Positions 47,596 to 59,377 are shown, counted from the first letter of the stretch. The stretch: DNA of 64,000 nt from Seriola aureovittata (GCF_021018895.1 NC_079368.1:714501-778500); one strand, 5' to 3'. A program made the numbers and translations. Notes: generated by a model from the sequence alone, not told the origin.

Positions 47596-47952
47596 TGTAT
47601 TCTGCCTTCCCTGTTTAGTTTGGCAGATAGGTAAACAGTTTTCCAAATGAGGGACAGAGGCTTGTAGGTTCAGGCTGTTTGTTTCTTGCCTCCCAAATGA
47701 AGGTACTGTAAAAAGGGATATGTTTCCTGAACTCTGTAGAAGCAAAGTTAGAACTGCTGACTTGTCAATGCTAGTCCAGTCTGCTGCTCTACATTGACCA
47801 GCTAAGGCATCCTGAAGGTGTCAAACCCAAACTCAAATTCTCAGTTGAATTTTTTTTTTTTAGGCTTTTTGTGCCTTTATTGATAGTGTCAGTGGATTTA
47901 ACAATACAGCCACCACTAGGTAAAAAGATGCATAGGAGGAGAGGGCAGCACA
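47596..47952 (-). repeat. BEL/Pao LTR copy, integrase side
   Basis: Read on the minus strand it begins TGTGCTGCCCTCTCC directly after GGGGAG, a plausible polypurine tract, and contains a polyadenylation-like AACAAACAG. It matches 52408-52737 closely except for a 48-bp SINE-tail insertion (47845-47892) and an 11-bp deletion near 47613. Confidence 0.75.
47845..47892 (-). mobile_element. Very short 5'-truncated SINE insertion
   Basis: Absent from the other LTR. On the minus strand it reads AATAAAGGCACAAAAAGCCT followed by poly-A, the 3' end of the SINE family seen at 26318. It is flanked by TCAG on both sides. Only the tail was inserted. Confidence 0.65.
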
Positions 47953-47959
47953 CTCCCCG

Positions 47960-49260
47960 ACAGGTATAATACAATGCCCTGCTTGACCACCTTAACTTCC
48001 ACCTTACGTACTCTATTGTTCTGGCTAGGCACAATCCTAACAATAAGTCCGATTGACCACTCACTTCCTCTAGCCTGGGAGTCCTTCAGCAGTACAAAAT
48101 CTCCCTGTAGGTTACACCTCTCAGAATGCTACTTTTTTCCTGGGTTGAAACGTCATCAAGTATTCTTGTCTCCATCTCCTCCGGAATACATCGGCAAGGC
48201 TTTGAACCCTTTTCCAGTGTTTGTTGGAGAGGTCATTGACATCAAAGTCCCCTTCAGGTGCAGACAGTGTATCCGCATACTGTGTCAACAACATTAACGG
48301 AGTGAGAACTGTAGGAGCTTTGGGGTCAGATGATATGAGAACCAATGGCCTCGATTTCATAATGGCAGTGACCACCGCCATCAGAGTACCTCATGTGTCA
48401 GATGGGATGTGTTCATCTTGAGTAGAAGGGCATCCAGAATGTGTCGTGCGATGCCAATCATCCTTTCCCACAGTCCACCCATGTGGGAAGAGTGGGGAGG
48501 TTTGAAGATCCAAGTACATTTGTTGTCCTGAAGATATGTCTTCAGATCAGGGTCCTCTGTGTTGAGGTTGAGTTCTTTACAGGCTCCAATTAAATTTGTA
48601 CCCCGATCCGATTGGAGCATTTTAATGGGTCCTCTAATTGCAGTGAAGCATCTGAGGCCATTGATGAAGCTTGCAGTGGTCAATTTTCCATTTTGTCTTT
48701 GATGAAGTCTGCCAAAGTTCAAGACAAGGAACTGTGTGAGCCGGATGTGGAGCTAGCTTGGATTTTCCCATGACAAATCTTACATGACACTTCCCTGTTG
48801 TAGACACAGTTTTCAAGTAGGCGACAGCAGCTATAACCATGTTTGAGGCATCTGAAAAAACACAAAGCTCCCTGTATTGTGTCTGTGTAGCCCAAGTAAC
48901 AGGAATGTAATGTCTTAGGATCTCAAGCTGCCCCAGGTCTTTCATGGAGTCTCTCCAGAGCTTCCATTGTTCCTGCTTTACTGTTGGAAGTGGAGTGTCC
49001 CAATCATACTGTTCGACAGAGAGTTCTCAGAGAGGGTCGAACAGGCTGTTCACCATAGAAAGAATACCTTTGTTGGTCAAAGGCTTCTCCTCTTGGGACA
49101 CACAGAAGGTAAAGCTGTCTGTCTCGAGTTTCCAGCTGAGACATAGACTTCTTTGAAGGGACAGCGGTTCCACTCCCAAATCTAGGTCCTTCACATCCTT
49201 AGCTCGGTCTTCTGGAGGGAATGCTCTCAGAGTGAACCAAGTTCTCTCTGAGACACAAGG
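47960..49260 (-). pseudogene. BEL/Pao pol, C-terminal part (end of RT, RNase H, integrase)
   Basis: From right to left: end of reverse transcriptase AFPPEDRAKDVKDLDLG and the SFTFCVSQEEKPLTNKG block (about 49027-49250); RNase H VFSDASNMVIAAVAYLK and KSKLAPHPAHTVPCLEL (48634-48945). A jump then leads into the integrase core QSDRGTNLIGACKEL and PPHSSHMGGLWERMIG, which keeps the second Asp and the Glu (48381-48722). It continues with RPLVLISSDPKAPTVLTP and WKRVQSLADVFRRRWRQEYL (48121-48381) and the C-terminal KDSQARGSEWSIGLIVRI (about 47970-48110). The end of RNase H and the integrase N-terminus, with the first Asp, are deleted. Several frame changes. Confidence 0.85.
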
Positions 49261-49296
49261 CCAGCTGATTTTCCAAGCAACAGGAGTCATAGCAGA

Positions 49297-50295
49297 GTTA
49301 GCATGGAACAGCTAACTCTGTGAGGAGAACAAAGGAGATAACAGCAAAGCAACACAGCCAGACAGGACTTTACTCCACCAGGAAGCCTCTCAACTCACTG
49401 GACTTTACAACAACACTGGAAAGCACCTCTTTGTTTGTTCCAAGGACTGGGTAACGTTAACTGACTGGGCCTAACCTCTCCCAGCACAGCATAGCACAGC
49501 ATAGCTAAGCAGCAGAAGTCTTAACTTTGTTAATGTACTTATTGATTGATGTCTTGATGATGTAATGTTTGCTTAGGTTGTGGTCAGTCATATAGTTAAT
49601 CGGGTACTCGTATGTTCACACACATAGTAGTACGTCTCAGTTCTAGAAACTGCATGAAGCTAACCTCCTCCCTCTAACCTGGTACCTTTAGATTACATGA
49701 GCTAGGCTAACAAAGAAACTCACACCTTCCCTCCCACACACTAGGTGGTCTCAGCGGCCATTCTGAGTAGTTACTTTGTTTACCGCCATCTTGTGTAGTC
49801 TTCTTTGTTCAGGTCATGTGGTCACAGTGATCACTTTGAATCGGCCATCTTGCCTTTGTTTGTGTCCCCACAGACACACACACATACCCCTACACACACA
49901 CATACACACACCTGTATGTACTAGATTAGACATTGTGCTTTACTCTGCTCCATTGTAAATAAATGCCTTTAAGTATAACTATTGGTGTGTTTAATGTTGC
50001 ACAAGCGTGAATAGTGCCAACCTCTACTTTGTAGAATTCCAATCCTTCAATTTTAACTTACTGTTGATATGGTAATTTGGTTATACTTAGTAAACTCAAA
50101 TTGTTCATCAGAGTTCCAGATTAATGGTAATAAATTGAGACTGAAACCATATTGGCTATTTTGCCTATTAGTTTAGGCTGGTGCCCCGAGGACTTTCATT
50201 AATTTTAAAGTTATTATTTAACATTAATATTTTTAATATTAATATTTTTTTAATTTATGATAGCCAATAAATTGATAGACAACCGAAATCCAACA
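49297..50295. mobile_element. LTR-like insertion inside the BEL/Pao reverse transcriptase
   Basis: Non-coding, interrupting the RT between the catalytic YMDDG (about 50350) and AFPPEDRA (about 49225). It contains TGTAAATAAATGCC, a polyadenylation-type signal (about 49954), and ends ...CCAACA at 50295. Its last 45 or so bases (50250-50295, GATAGCCAATAAATTGATAG) recur at 59972-60017. A solo LTR of another retroelement is likely, but no target duplication was seen, and the left end (a short inverted repeat AGAGTTAGC...GCTAACTCT at 49294-49319) is uncertain. Confidence 0.45.
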
Positions 50296-50329
50296 TATTT
50301 GCCGTCCAGCTCATGAGATAGAGCTCAGA

Positions 50330-51500
50330 CCCAACAGCAGTCAGATGTTGATGGCATCTGTTCCATCGTCCATGTAGTAACTGCGCATGACAAACTCTCT
50401 TGCATCAGCACTGGAGTCTGCTGCTTGCAGGGAAGCTCGTCGTAGGCAGTAAATGGCAACTGCTGGCGATGGACTGTTGCCAAATACATGCACTGTCATG
50501 CGACACTCTTTCACTGGTTTCCCTGGTAAAACATCTATTGCACGTCTGCTGTAACTGCGACTGGTTCTCTTTGTAGAAGCGCATCAGACTTCCAACAAGG
50601 GTATTGTTCAGATCAGGTCCACTAAAAAGCATGTTGTTGAGAGAAACTCCTTCATGTTTGGCACTGGAGTCGAACACTACTCTTATCAGGTCTGGCTTGC
50701 AAGGATGGTAAACACCAAATAATGGGAGGTACCAACACCTTCCTTTAGTGGTGGAGCTGGCTCTGCTTGCTTGGCGTCAAACATCTTTTGCATAAAGTCG
50801 ATGAAATCTGTTCTCATCTGTGGTTTCTTGTCTAACGTACGCCGTAGGGATGACAGATGCTTTACGGCTTGAGGTCTATTATTTGGAAGACGGTGCCGTG
50901 GTGACCGAAAAGGTAAGGGGGGGAACCCAGGTGTTTGAACTATCCTTGTACATTTGTTGATCCAGCGTTTGCAGGAAGAGCTTATCTTCAATTGACAGAG
51001 CAGGTTTATCATCGTGCTGCGTTCTCTGAAACACATGGCTGCTAAGATCATCTGTCTCTCTCTCCAGGTGAAGCGTGGAGTTTTGAAGACTCAGGTCTGG
51101 GTTTGACAACTGCCTCTCTTTGATCTGAATGCTCCTCTTACATGGACTCAAGAGTGAAGCTCGTCCATTTTGTAGGATATTGGTCTTGTAGACACTGATG
51201 CTGGCTGACTTATGTGCCGCCCCAAGACACGTCTCCCACAATGACCCAACCCAAGGTAAAGACGTTGAGCATATGGTTCATTGTGGAGTCCATTGTATTG
51301 TTCCCTGACCTGCTGCACGCATGAATGAATGTCTCTGCCAAGGAGGAGGAGAATTTCAGCATCTGGATCGATCTGGAGACCTGCCCTAGGGTTATTGATG
51401 TAGGTGGCTCTGATTCTCTTTGCTTATGCAGCTGACTGCGGTCCAACCCATTTGGAAAGCAGGTCTTGCTTTTCTTGAAGTGACAGACTCAGATCCTAAA
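50330..51500 (-). pseudogene. BEL/Pao protease region and N-terminal reverse transcriptase
   Basis: Reading leftwards: AGLQIDPDAEILLLL (about 51350-51385), GWVIVGDVSWGGT (51210-51250), then VYKTNILQNGRASLLSPC, FQRTQHDDKPALSIEDKLFL and NTWVPPL (50879-51241). A frame change leads to FRSPRHRLPNNRPQAVKHLSSLRRTLDKKP and AEPAPPL (50686-51051), another to VFDSSAKHEGVSLNNMLF and GPDLNNTLVGSLMRF (50405-50677), and finally GNSPSPAVAIYCLRRASL and the catalytic YYMDDG (about 50345-50460). All are diagnostic BEL/Pao blocks. The frame breaks rule out function. Confidence 0.85.
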
Positions 51501-52260
51501 CTGCACTTTGGAAATATGTTTTCCACGTCCAGTAATTTTCTGGTTGGTGATCAAATTTCAGCAACCCAGAACTGACCATCTCTCGTCGCATCAGATATTT
51601 TGCTAGGTCTGGAGGTCTGGGTGTTGATACATTGAGATGAGGATAGTAAAACTGACTATTGTTCATTGATTTCCCTCGATAGGGACCGTAGTTCCAGCTG
51701 GTAGGCTCCCTCTTTGGGCTTAAAGCACGGCTGCACTGTGGTATAATCCTTCGTGCCTCATGTGTTTAAACTCCTCACTGCTATACTCACTGCACTGGTA
51801 ACCACTCGGTTCTTTGTTGCTTAGTGCTGCTTCATTGTGTCCATGGCTGGCTGTGGCACTGATGAAGCTATGGGCTCAGGAGGATTTACCTGAAGCATCT
51901 ATAGATCAGAGTTTAATTCTGCGTGTTGCTGCACATATTTGTGTTTGTTGAGCTGGGTTACTAGGTGGCATCTCGTCCAGTTGGGGCCGTTGTGGGTCTC
52001 CACTTTCTTGCTTGGATGCTTCCCGAGCTTGAGCCTCAGCTAGTGCTGCCGCAGCTGCTTTCACTGATTTGAGTCCATGTTGGTCGGCGTCTAGGTCAGC
52101 TTTTCTTTTTAAGCTGTTCAGCTTGTTGTTTCAAGATGTTTGCTTCTTTTTGCGCAAAGGAAAGTTTCACTTGGGCAGCTTCAGCCTTCGCTCGTGCCCT
52201 GGCGGCAGCAGCGGATGATGATGTAAGCTGACTGGAGCGTGATAAACCTTATACTATTGA
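51400..52260 (-). pseudogene. BEL/Pao gag remnant
   Basis: On the minus strand, about 52060-52240 encodes an Ala/Lys/Glu-rich coiled coil (AAARARAKAEAAQVKLSF, AQKEANILKQQAEQL), typical of BEL gag N-termini. Around 51410-51540 LSLSLQEKQDLLSKWVGP and AKRIRATYI mark the gag centre, which runs straight into the protease region, so the distal gag and zinc knuckles are deleted. Stops in between. Confidence 0.65.
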
Positions 52261-52407
52261 TCTAGCTTCCAGTGTATCTTTGTATCTTTGGTTCCTCTGC
52301 AGAAGTTGCCATGCTTGATGAGCCTTCTCTGATGCTTGAAACACTTGCAACTATAGAGCAGTTCGTCTGTTTCCCAGCAGAGTGTGATGAGAAGGATGCC
52401 TTTTTAC

Positions 52408-52737
52408 TATTCTGCCCTCCCTGAACATTGTCTTTAGTTTGGCAGATAGGTAAACAGTTCTCCAAATGAGGGACAAAGGCTTGTAGGTTCAGGCTGTTTA
52501 TTTCTTACCTCCCAAATGAAGGTACTGTAAAAAGACATATGTTTCCTGAAATCTGTAGAAGCGAAGTAAGAACTGTTGACTTGTCAATGCTAGTCCAGTA
52601 TGCTGCTCTGCTGCTTTGGCACTCTACACTGACCAGCTACGGCATCCTGAAGGTGTCAAACCCAAACAAATTCTCAGTGGATTTAACAACACAGCCACCA
52701 CTAGGTGAAAACATGGATGCCGGGAGAGGGCAGCACA
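52408..52737 (-). repeat. BEL/Pao LTR copy, gag side
   Basis: 330 bp, closely matching 47596-47952. On the minus strand AAATAAACAGCC is a good polyadenylation signal. It lacks the 48-bp SINE tail and keeps the AACATTGTCTT segment lost in the other copy. Confidence 0.75.
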
Positions 52738-54049
52738 AAGTGGATTTATCTAAAGGAAAGGAATCAGGTCTTTTAGTAGACCCCTGGACTTGAATACACA
52801 GCTGGCCTCACCCATGGGATAAAGTTTATTGGCAATATCTGTCTTTTGGATCTGTAAAGACCACCTTATGGGGTTCTGGATCCAGGTTACTCATGTAGCA
52901 TGAACACCACAATTTAGAAATTGCTCTCGTTGAAAGGGGGCACCAGTCCTCAGGGAGGACAACAATAAATTACTTAATTGATTAATGTTAACAGTCTCAT
53001 ATCAGAAGCCATGATTTCTCGATTCAATGGATGTCCAGTCTCTTCTTCAAAAGAACACAACAGGACAACACCTGAGGGTAAATAAAGAAGTTTAATAACT
53101 AAACTACTATCTACAGAGTAAATGCAATGTGTCCTGTTATCACAGTGACGGATTCTGCCGGTGTCTCTCTGGTGGAGTTTGCCAGGAGACTTTCTGTCTA
53201 GGGAACTCTTGATTTCTGGCAGGCTTATCTGCAGGCAGTCGTGGGAGATGTGTTATCTGCTGGCGTCTCTTGCGGATTGAAGCGACACTAATGCACTCAA
53301 CTCTTACCTGGAGCATGTGCTAAGATAGCACAAGCTAAGAGCTTGGAGCTCTTAGCAATGTGTGACTTGATTACAACTTTTTTATCCCCAGGGGGCTGTT
53401 ACAAGTTTCACGGGCATTACCTGTCTTCTTCTGTGTTTCAACTTGGAGAAGAGAGTAATTTTTCACGTAACTTTTGAATTGTTTAATTGTAGTTTACTTA
53501 TAAACTCACACATCCGTCTTCCACTATGGTCATAAAACATTCAAATAAAACAACATATACACCTAATGGCACTAATAATGACGGACAGGAATAATATAAG
53601 TGTGGATTTCATATTACATCCTTCAAACCTGGAATTAATCATAAAACAAGTCGTTAACTGATCAAACATAATAACATTTCCTAAAGCTAATAGTCTATAA
53701 ATGTGGATTACACAGCAGTTCTTTAACTGTAATACTAATAGTAATAATAAATACATTCTGGATGTCATGTAGTGAGTGTTACATTGTGTGAAGGATGTTG
53801 ACAGTATGGTCACATAAAAGACATTGTCTTAAAGTCTACATGTTACATTTCAACCATCTCACCGGATAGAGGTTTGGGATTGACCTATTACATAGAAACA
53901 TCACATGCTTTACAGAACAGTTAGATATTTAATTTCATATTCTTCCTCAGATCTGTGTCTGTGAAGAGAGTTCTGCTGGTCACTACCAGGATTGGAATGA
54001 GGGTTGTAGATTATGACTCTTATCTAGAGAGGGACAGAGGAAGGGAGGT
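52738..54049. other. Non-coding, no gene seen
   Basis: AT-rich, with no protein-like frame. A 90-codon antisense frame (53541-53813) is hydrophobic by composition only. Confidence 0.5.
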
Positions 54050-54050
54050 T

Positions 54051-54060
54051 TGTGTGTGTG

Positions 54061-54103
<43 letters not shown>
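54051..54103. repeat. (TG)n microsatellite, left of a repeat copy
   Basis: TG array with one CG interruption. Confidence 0.95.
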
Positions 54104-54108
<5 letters not shown>

Positions 54109-54295
54109 AGTAGCTCACCTGGTTCAGTGGCTCCATCTCTCTCCATTGTCACTGTCAAAAATAAATAAAACTTTTAAAAAAGACAAAAGGTATGAAGTGA
54201 ACTATCACATGAGTCAAAGAAAAGCAGCAAAGTCTCAGAAGACAATATGAGGATTGTTTGACATGTTTAACATTTTTCTGATTAATTGATGGTTT

Positions 54296-54298
<3 letters not shown>
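54104..54298 (+). repeat. 192-bp dispersed repeat, copy 2
   Basis: About 93% identical to 33975-34166. It lies exactly between two TG arrays. Box A-like TAGCTCACCTGG near its start; no box B. Confidence 0.75.

Positions 54299-54351
<53 letters not shown>
54299..54351. repeat. (TG)n microsatellite, right of a repeat copy
   Basis: Pure TG array of about 26 units. Confidence 0.95.
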
Positions 54352-54352
<1 letters not shown>

Positions 54353-55445
54353 CATGCATGGCACAGAGAGGCCAGGGTTTACACCTTAGTGATAATCAGT
54401 CCTTTCAGTGTTATTTGTCCTATATAAGAAACAAACAAATATCATTAGACAGAATCTTATTTTTACAGACTGGAGATTTTCCCTATGCTCTCCAGTTTGT
54501 CTGGTGTCCATTCGTTGATCCTCCTGAGCTGACCCTTTGACACATGATCTGGTTGAGTGTTTCTCTGACATGGTAAAAACATGGTCTGTTTGTGAGAGAA
54601 GGGTCCTTTGTCTCAATTTGATAGTTTTTATGGTGGGAAGAGTAAGTAGGTATCAATTTTGGGTCCATACCTCTGCATGCCCTTACAATGAACTTCTTTA
54701 ATGGCTTGTGACTGATGCCAGTCCAGGTATGTCCACTACACTCGTTTCCAACTTAGTCCTGCTCTTGAGATGCTGTACCCGGGCAGACAGCCTGTACCTC
54801 TATCCCCTCACCTGACCCTCTGATCCACATCACCCCAGGCATTCAGAGGATGTCTCTGTCCCAGTCAGGGACCCAACAATGCCCAAGCTGCCACACTGAA
54901 GCTCAGTCACACTGATGAACTATTAAACAGCAATAACGACAGACATCACCACACAGGTGTCTACCGGAGATGAGACAGACCATATACCACTTCCTTAAAC
55001 AAAATGGTGATCTTAATCAGCTGGTGTCGTGGTTAAACACATTGTAGCAATCACAGACCATCTGGTACTGGTCTCAGTGATCACACATCTCTTTCCTGTC
55101 ACAGAATCCCTGCAGCTGAAATGAGCTCCTTCTAATGTCACAAATCATTTCTGGTTCATGATCATTGAAAAGAATCTGAGTAGATGTTCTTAGTTGAGAC
55201 CTGGTTAAACAGCACTACTGGTGTAGCAACACAAATAAAAAGTAGTCAGATGAGTGCAGAGTAGATGTGTTTTTTTGAGCTCCTCACAGCACACTAAGTA
55301 ATATCAATTGATCAATTCATTATCAGCATTTGACAATTTCTTTTATCAAACTTTGACTGGTTATCTTCCTCTACACCACCGAAGAATGGTACATAAACAT
55401 CTCGAGTAAAACTGCATGGGGCAGAAAGGGTCCTGCACGCCAGCT
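54352..55445. other. Non-coding, no gene seen
   Basis: No protein-like frame. Open frames up to 84 codons begin in the TG repeat. Confidence 0.5.
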
Positions 55446-55449
55446 AACC

Positions 55450-56455
55450 GACGCTGTGGCTAACGTTAGCTGTGTTCAATCCAGCAAGACATTTCAAGAC
55501 ATGTCAGCAGCCGAAGAGGAAGATGAGCTTCCACTCATCTGGCAGAAAATGTCAAACAGAGTCTTTTGTCCCCCCAGCAAGTCTCAACGGGAGGCTAGCC
55601 AACACCGAGAATCAGGCCGCAGATCACGAGCGGCATATTCACGCTGTGGAAACCTCAGTTGCTGAGTTACAGCAAGGAAATAAAAAAAATATGGCCCAAG
55701 CTTTCAGATCTGGAAGAGAGATACAGACGCAATAACATCAAGATTGTCGGCATCTCGGAGGGCAAGGAAAAGGGGAGGCCCACCAAGTTTGTCTCCAACC
55801 TGAATCCCTAAGCTGCTAAGGGATAACAACTTCACCAAGCCGGTCGTCATCAACAGGGCGCACCGCATACAACAGCCCAAACCACCAGATGGCTCCAAGC
55901 CCCGCACCATAATTGCCTGGGTGCATTTCGCACAGGAGAGGGAAAACATTCTGCAACTCGGCTATCTGGACCCAAATTTAGATACGCTCTCCTCTGCTAT
56001 CTGATCATAGCCCTGTCATTCTCAACCTCCAGCTGTCCCTCTCCAGACAAGCTTACAGCTGGCGTTATGTAATTCCAATATAATTCCAGCCGTTTCTCGC
56101 AGTTCCTCGAGACCACACAACGGTGAGGTGAATGATTCAACACTGTGGGAAACACTCAAAGTGTATATCAAATTATTTCTTACAAAGCTACACTGAAAAG
56201 AGTCTGGCGAGGTTGTTTAAAAGAGAATGAGTGAGAACTACTAGCTGTTGAACAGGCTTACAAAAACTCTTTGCTCCAAACATATTAAATCAACATTTTA
56301 GCATTTCTCTCCACAGTTCGTCTGTAATGACACTGACCTGGGTGGATTCACATCATTTAAATATATTACTCTTGAGCTCAAAGCAGCATTATCAGTGCTG
56401 ATCATAACATTATATCCACCATCAGGAGATTCATCACTATTTCTACACACTGTTA
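55450..56455 (+). mobile_element. L1-like LINE remnant, ORF1 joined to ORF2 by deletion
   Basis: A coiled-coil stretch (NGRLANTENQAADHERHIHAVETS region, about 55585-55670) is followed by NIKIVGISEGKEKG, VVINRAHRIQQPKPP and RTIIAWVHFAQERENIL (about 55730-55950), the L1-type ORF1 RNA-binding layout. Directly after comes SDHSPVILNLQLSLSRQAYSWRY (about 56000-56065), the end of the ORF2 endonuclease (SDHxPV), then STLWETLKVYI. Most of the endonuclease is therefore missing. Frame changes and stops; no function. Confidence 0.65.
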
Positions 56456-56473
56456 AAAAAAAAAAAAAAAAAA
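56455..56473. repeat. Poly-A run
   Basis: About 19 A residues. They lie just after the L1-like remnant and may or may not be its tail, since the preceding text is not an L1 3' end. Confidence 0.8.
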
Positions 56474-56877
56474 TTGACAGCTGTGGTTGCCAGAATAATA
56501 TTGTAAATATATGGTTACCATGTTTTATGGTAAAACATTTTAAATTGAAACTGCTGTAATTTACAAAATTACATTTTAAACTGGTCGGCCTGATGGTAAC
56601 GTCAGAGGTGCATCAGGCAGAAAATCCTTGCAGGTGGTCTCAGCTGTGCATAATTCTGTCATTTCTCAGAACACATATTTGTAATATCTAGCCTACCTGT
56701 ACTAATAATAGAGAGAATGTGACAGATTAGTTGTCAACTCTTTGAAACTGAAAGAGTAAAGATGGGAAGAGGACAATTAGGTTGTTTTTATTAAATGTAA
56801 GAATTTTTAACACTTTAAGGATTACTGCATTTCCTTATTAGAAAAGAACACATGTACCAATATTTTCAAACAAGCTC
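56474..56877. other. Non-coding, no gene seen
   Basis: AT-rich, no open frame. Confidence 0.5.
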
Positions 56878-56879
56878 TT

Positions 56880-57610
56880 GCAAATGAGGAAATAGGCTAC
56901 AGGTGTAATGGGGTGTGATAGGACCCAATTGCAGCACAACTAAACAGATGGATAGTTGGTAATGACTTTTATAGAGAAACCAGCAGAGAGAACAAACACA
57001 GGTGGTGGGTATTAGGGGTCGAGGAATGGATGTGGGGCTCGAGAGCCGGGGGTCAGGTGAGTGGAGCGAGGTGACTGAGCTCACACACACAGGGGAAAGT
57101 TCGTGGACCCGAAGGTTGGGGCTGGCGGTGCCGAGCGTTAGGGAGCAGGCTGGAGACGTTGTCGAGGGAACAGGAGGATCAGAACCAGGTAAGAAGTCGG
57201 CGGGGAAGACGAACCAGGAAGGAGCAGGCGAGCAGGTAAACGGAATCAGACGAAGGATTGGGAAAGCAGCAGGGAAACACTCACATTGCGACGGCGGAGC
57301 TGGAGAACGCCAAACAGCCACAGGGACAGGCAGACAGGGACCAGGAAGCGCACAGGCAGAACTCGTGGTCAGGGACAGAAGGCTGAGGTGTTTACCAGGG
57401 CAGAGACGAGGCAGGATGGTCAGGGACGAACAGAGTCGAAATCAGTCCGGAGATCAGTGCTGGAAAGTCTAGCATGATACTGAGAACAATCTGGCAAAGA
57501 GCAAGTGAACCAGGGATGTATATATACTGGCCTGATTGGAGCTAGAGTGCAGCCGGGGGCAACAGGTGAGGACAGCGAGGCTGGTTAGAAGGTGTGGCAG
57601 AGGACTCTGG
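56880..57610 (+). repeat. Probable dispersed repeat with purine-rich body
   Basis: ATAGGACCCAATTGCAGCAC near the start and a long AGG/GGA/CAGGAA-rich body are familiar from fish non-autonomous retroelements whose leader follows GGACCCAAxTGCAG. The 156-codon frame at 57002-57472 is low-complexity (Gly, Arg, Glu, Gln) without a domain and is not counted as a gene. Confidence 0.35.
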
Positions 57611-59165
57611 GCTTCACACGAAGACGGGATGTTTTTTTTCCTATCCACTTTAGTGCCCTTCTCTGGGTTGATGGAGAAAAAACATCTCAGGAAATAGAAG
57701 AAAAACAGACAACTTATTCTGTCCTCAACATGTGTATGTTTGTACAAGAATCGACAGACAGCTAACAGTCTTCCAAGAGAAATTCTACAAAAGATAATAA
57801 CAATTACTGAATGCTATTTAAACAACACAATATGTGACCAAACATGAAATTACAAATACCACATTCAGGTGATGTGTTAACAGCTGTACATAACTTGTAA
57901 ATAATGTACATTAAGTTCACCAGCTTATAGAAACAATACTGATATACATGCAGCAGAAAGCTGAAGGGAGCTGAAGCTGCACTCTGACCACATGTAACTT
58001 GTCAACTACATGATTTCCTGACTGTCTTCTCTGAGCTGTGACCTGGCTGCATCACATGACTAAAACAACCAATGAAAAGAAAACAGCATTAGAAAGGAAA
58101 GCATTGTGGATTACTCACAAACGAACACTAGGGGGAGAAATACTAAAACTAAATACAAACTTATACAGAGCATTATACAACTGCATTAATGATCAATTCG
58201 CTTCATTAATAACAACATTCATATTAAAAAATCTTTTATTCAACCTATTATTTTAAAGCCTCAGAGGTGATCTCACGTGGTTTCACTAGATATGACATTT
58301 AACCTGAATATTCATATTAATAACAAGAATGACTTAGAAAGAGAGAGTGAATTTACTGGAAAGCCTGAACTTGCCAACATATAAATGAAGCCATGTACAC
58401 TTAGTAATAACAGCACAAACATTGATAATGTCTGAGTAATCAAATGACCTTTTTCTGAGCCTCAACCTCAACAAAGACTAAAAGGGTTTAACGCAAAAGT
58501 GATTCCTGGATGGTGAGACAGAAACGCTCTCTGATATTATCATTTGAGCCATACAGTTGTGACTGCTTGATTTGAACATTTCAACAATACTTGGTCATTT
58601 GCTTCAAATACAGCTGCTATCTCAGTGTATTCTGTAATTAAAGCACAGAACAAATCAAATATTGTGCAGAAAGTTGGTCCCAACACTCACATCGATACTG
58701 TATATGGGCACACTGGGTACTTTTATTTATGGTTGACCATGCTAGCCTGTGTAACAGGAGAGAAATTTAGTTGTTCTTAACCCTTTTAAACTTATTTAGG
58801 AATTTATATTTAATGGCGGTGCCTCCATTTAACAGGAAAAATATGAAATATTGATTTTAATTCCATTAAAAAAAATTTCTCTTTTCTTGATATTCCCCTT
58901 TTAACTCAAAACGTAAAGGTAAAAATGTAAATACCTTAAAGAGATGCAAATATGACACAAAGACAATACTGTAAATTCAAATGAAGAATTTATATATAAA
59001 ATTATAAAATGCACATAAAATGTGTTTCAAAACACTCTGAGATTAGGTTGTGAGCTGACTACGCTACTCTTTGTTCACTGTAAACAAACCTGTTTGAATT
59101 TTTGCTTATATCTCTCTTTTTTTTAATCCCTTATGAACTGTTGTGTTTTTTTTAACACAAATTAA
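57611..59165. other. Non-coding, no gene seen
   Basis: AT-rich DNA. No frame over 92 codons, none protein-like. Confidence 0.5.
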
Positions 59166-59185
59166 CAGATTTAATTATGACATTT

Positions 59186-59377
59186 TTTTTTTTTTAGTAT
59201 ATTTTTTGGGCTTTTATTGCACAGGATAGTAGAGAGAGACAGGAAATGGGGAGGAAGAGAGAGGGGGAATGACATGCAGTAAAGGCCGTTCGATGCAGGA
59301 CTCGAACTGGGGCCGACTGCAGCGAGGACTGTAGCCTCTACACACGCCTGCTTAGACCACTACGCCACACAACGCCC
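59186..59377 (-). mobile_element. tRNA-derived SINE, Leu/Ser-like head
   Basis: Minus strand: box A TGGCGTAGTGGTCTAAGC and box B CAGTTCGAGTCC, both near consensus, then a body with CTTTACTGCATGTCATTCCC and a poly-A end. Flanks CAGATTTAATTATGACATTT (59166-59185) and CAGATTTTATCATGACATTT (59378-59397) are a 20-bp duplication with two mismatches, so it is older than the SINEs at 26318 and 43301. Confidence 0.85.

Larger units (their letters stand above)
47596..52737 (-). mobile_element. Degraded BEL/Pao LTR retrotransposon
   Basis: Antisense element. LTR-like direct repeats at 47596-47952 and 52408-52737 enclose, from right to left, gag, protease, reverse transcriptase, RNase H and integrase pieces, the standard BEL/Pao order. 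It has frame changes throughout, deletions between gag and protease and between RNase H and integrase, and a roughly 1-kb insertion in the reverse transcriptase. No target duplication could be found, so the outer edges are approximate. Confidence 0.85.

Noticed and set aside
57002..57472. 156-codon sense frame with a 151-codon antisense shadow
   Set aside because: Low-complexity purine-rich repeat; no domain, no splice context.
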